NCBI GenBank assembly: GCA_964512995.1
Contig: CAZELM010000001.1
Span: 220,700 to 284,699 of the forward strand
DNA length: 64,000 bases
Direction: 5' to 3'
Source of the DNA: CAZELM01 sp964512995
Lineage (GTDB): Bacteria; CSSED10-310
Below the pieces are notes generated by a model, which saw only the letters and a list, made by a program, of their open reading frames with translations, made no database searches and was not told the origin of the DNA. Shown here one piece after another: positions 63,794 through 64,000 of this stretch. Positions within the stretch are counted from its first letter, which is position 1, and each line of letters opens with the position of its first letter. Both the position numbers and the translations under genes were made by a program.

Positions 63794-63913
63794 CCCAAGC
63801 CATATGCTCACAGACATACGATGATTTCGCATGCGATTAAGGCGGGAGAAGACCTCCAGTGGTTGGCGACTCAGACTGGACACACCGATACAACAATGTT
63901 TACGAAGACTTAA
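63794..63913 (+). pseudogene. C-terminal fragment of a tyrosine recombinase
   Basis: The frame reads PYAHRHTMISHAIKAGEDLQ, then WLATQTGHTDTTMFTKT and a stop. The R-H-x-x, then LGH/TGH-T motif with spacing of about 25 residues matches box II of phage integrases (RHTFAS...LGHsd...Y). The catalytic Tyr is lost after the stop. The upstream domain is absent, so it is a remnant of a mobile element at the edge of the accessory region. Confidence 0.6.
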
Positions 63914-64000
63914 TGGGGATATATTAACAGCTCAGATCGTACAGATGGTGTTGAGAGTCACATTATAAGACTGTCTTTCAGGCTATTTTCTCGAATTAAA

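Overview
This is a 64 kb piece of a bacterial draft scaffold with one 100-base run of N (31616-31715) inside a tandem repeat. The genes point to a Gram-negative, probably anaerobic or facultative, environmental bacterium. The signs are a succinate dehydrogenase/fumarate reductase operon, envelope proteins with signal peptides, sigma-54 regulation, and two MinD-type ATPases with inserted ferredoxin clusters next to NifX-like and DUF5320 proteins. Secreted right-handed beta-helix proteins and a TPTDTP-type stalk protein are common in uncultured phyla. No rRNA or convincing tRNA was found, so I do not assign a phylum.

Layout. 1-2 kb: sdhA (3' end), sdhC, sdhD, sdhB. 2-9.8 kb, minus strand: DusB, a divergent polysaccharide deacetylase, an S41 protease, MntP, a TPR/PAS hybrid histidine kinase and an FKBP isomerase. 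10-16.5 kb: a secreted beta-helix protein, a TerC-family exporter, an Mrp ATPase and a DprA-like protein. 16.7-22.4 kb, plus strand: a tight four-gene cassette (unknown protein, tandem DUF2791/BrxD-like ATPase, unknown protein, SNF2 helicase). 22.5-23.9 kb: a HicA-HicB-SecB-like toxin-antitoxin-chaperone locus. 24-31 kb, minus strand: a NifX/MinD-ferredoxin/DUF5320 operon behind a good -24/-12 promoter, with its likely sigma-54 activator and a SWIM zinc-finger gene upstream. 31-32.3 kb: dispersed repeats and a 21-bp minisatellite. 32.3-39.5 kb: a methyltransferase, SbcD-SbcC and a Na/Pi cotransporter. 39.6-40.4 kb: nested 62-bp and 344-bp repeats with large hairpins. 40.6-45.8 kb: a GT-C-like membrane protein, a stalked surface protein, a small membrane protein and a second beta-helix protein.

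46-60 kb is a minus-strand defence operon and the most striking part of the window. It carries BrxF-like and BrxC/DUF6079-like ATPases and PglZ as in BREX. Where BREX would have PglX and a Brx helicase, it has a type I-style HsdM/HsdS pair and a HerA-like ATPase; I see no HsdR. A deleted AAA ATPase gene and a short ORF resembling the BrxC C-terminus sit in the middle. To its right are decayed accessory genes: an ankyrin-repeat gene, an MntA/HepT pair with truncated HepT, a Fic protein with a self-inhibitory motif, and the tail of a tyrosine recombinase.

Taken together the window alternates housekeeping blocks with at least three defence or conflict modules (16.8-22.4 kb, 22.5-23.9 kb, 46-60 kb). 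Intergenic repeats separate several of the blocks.
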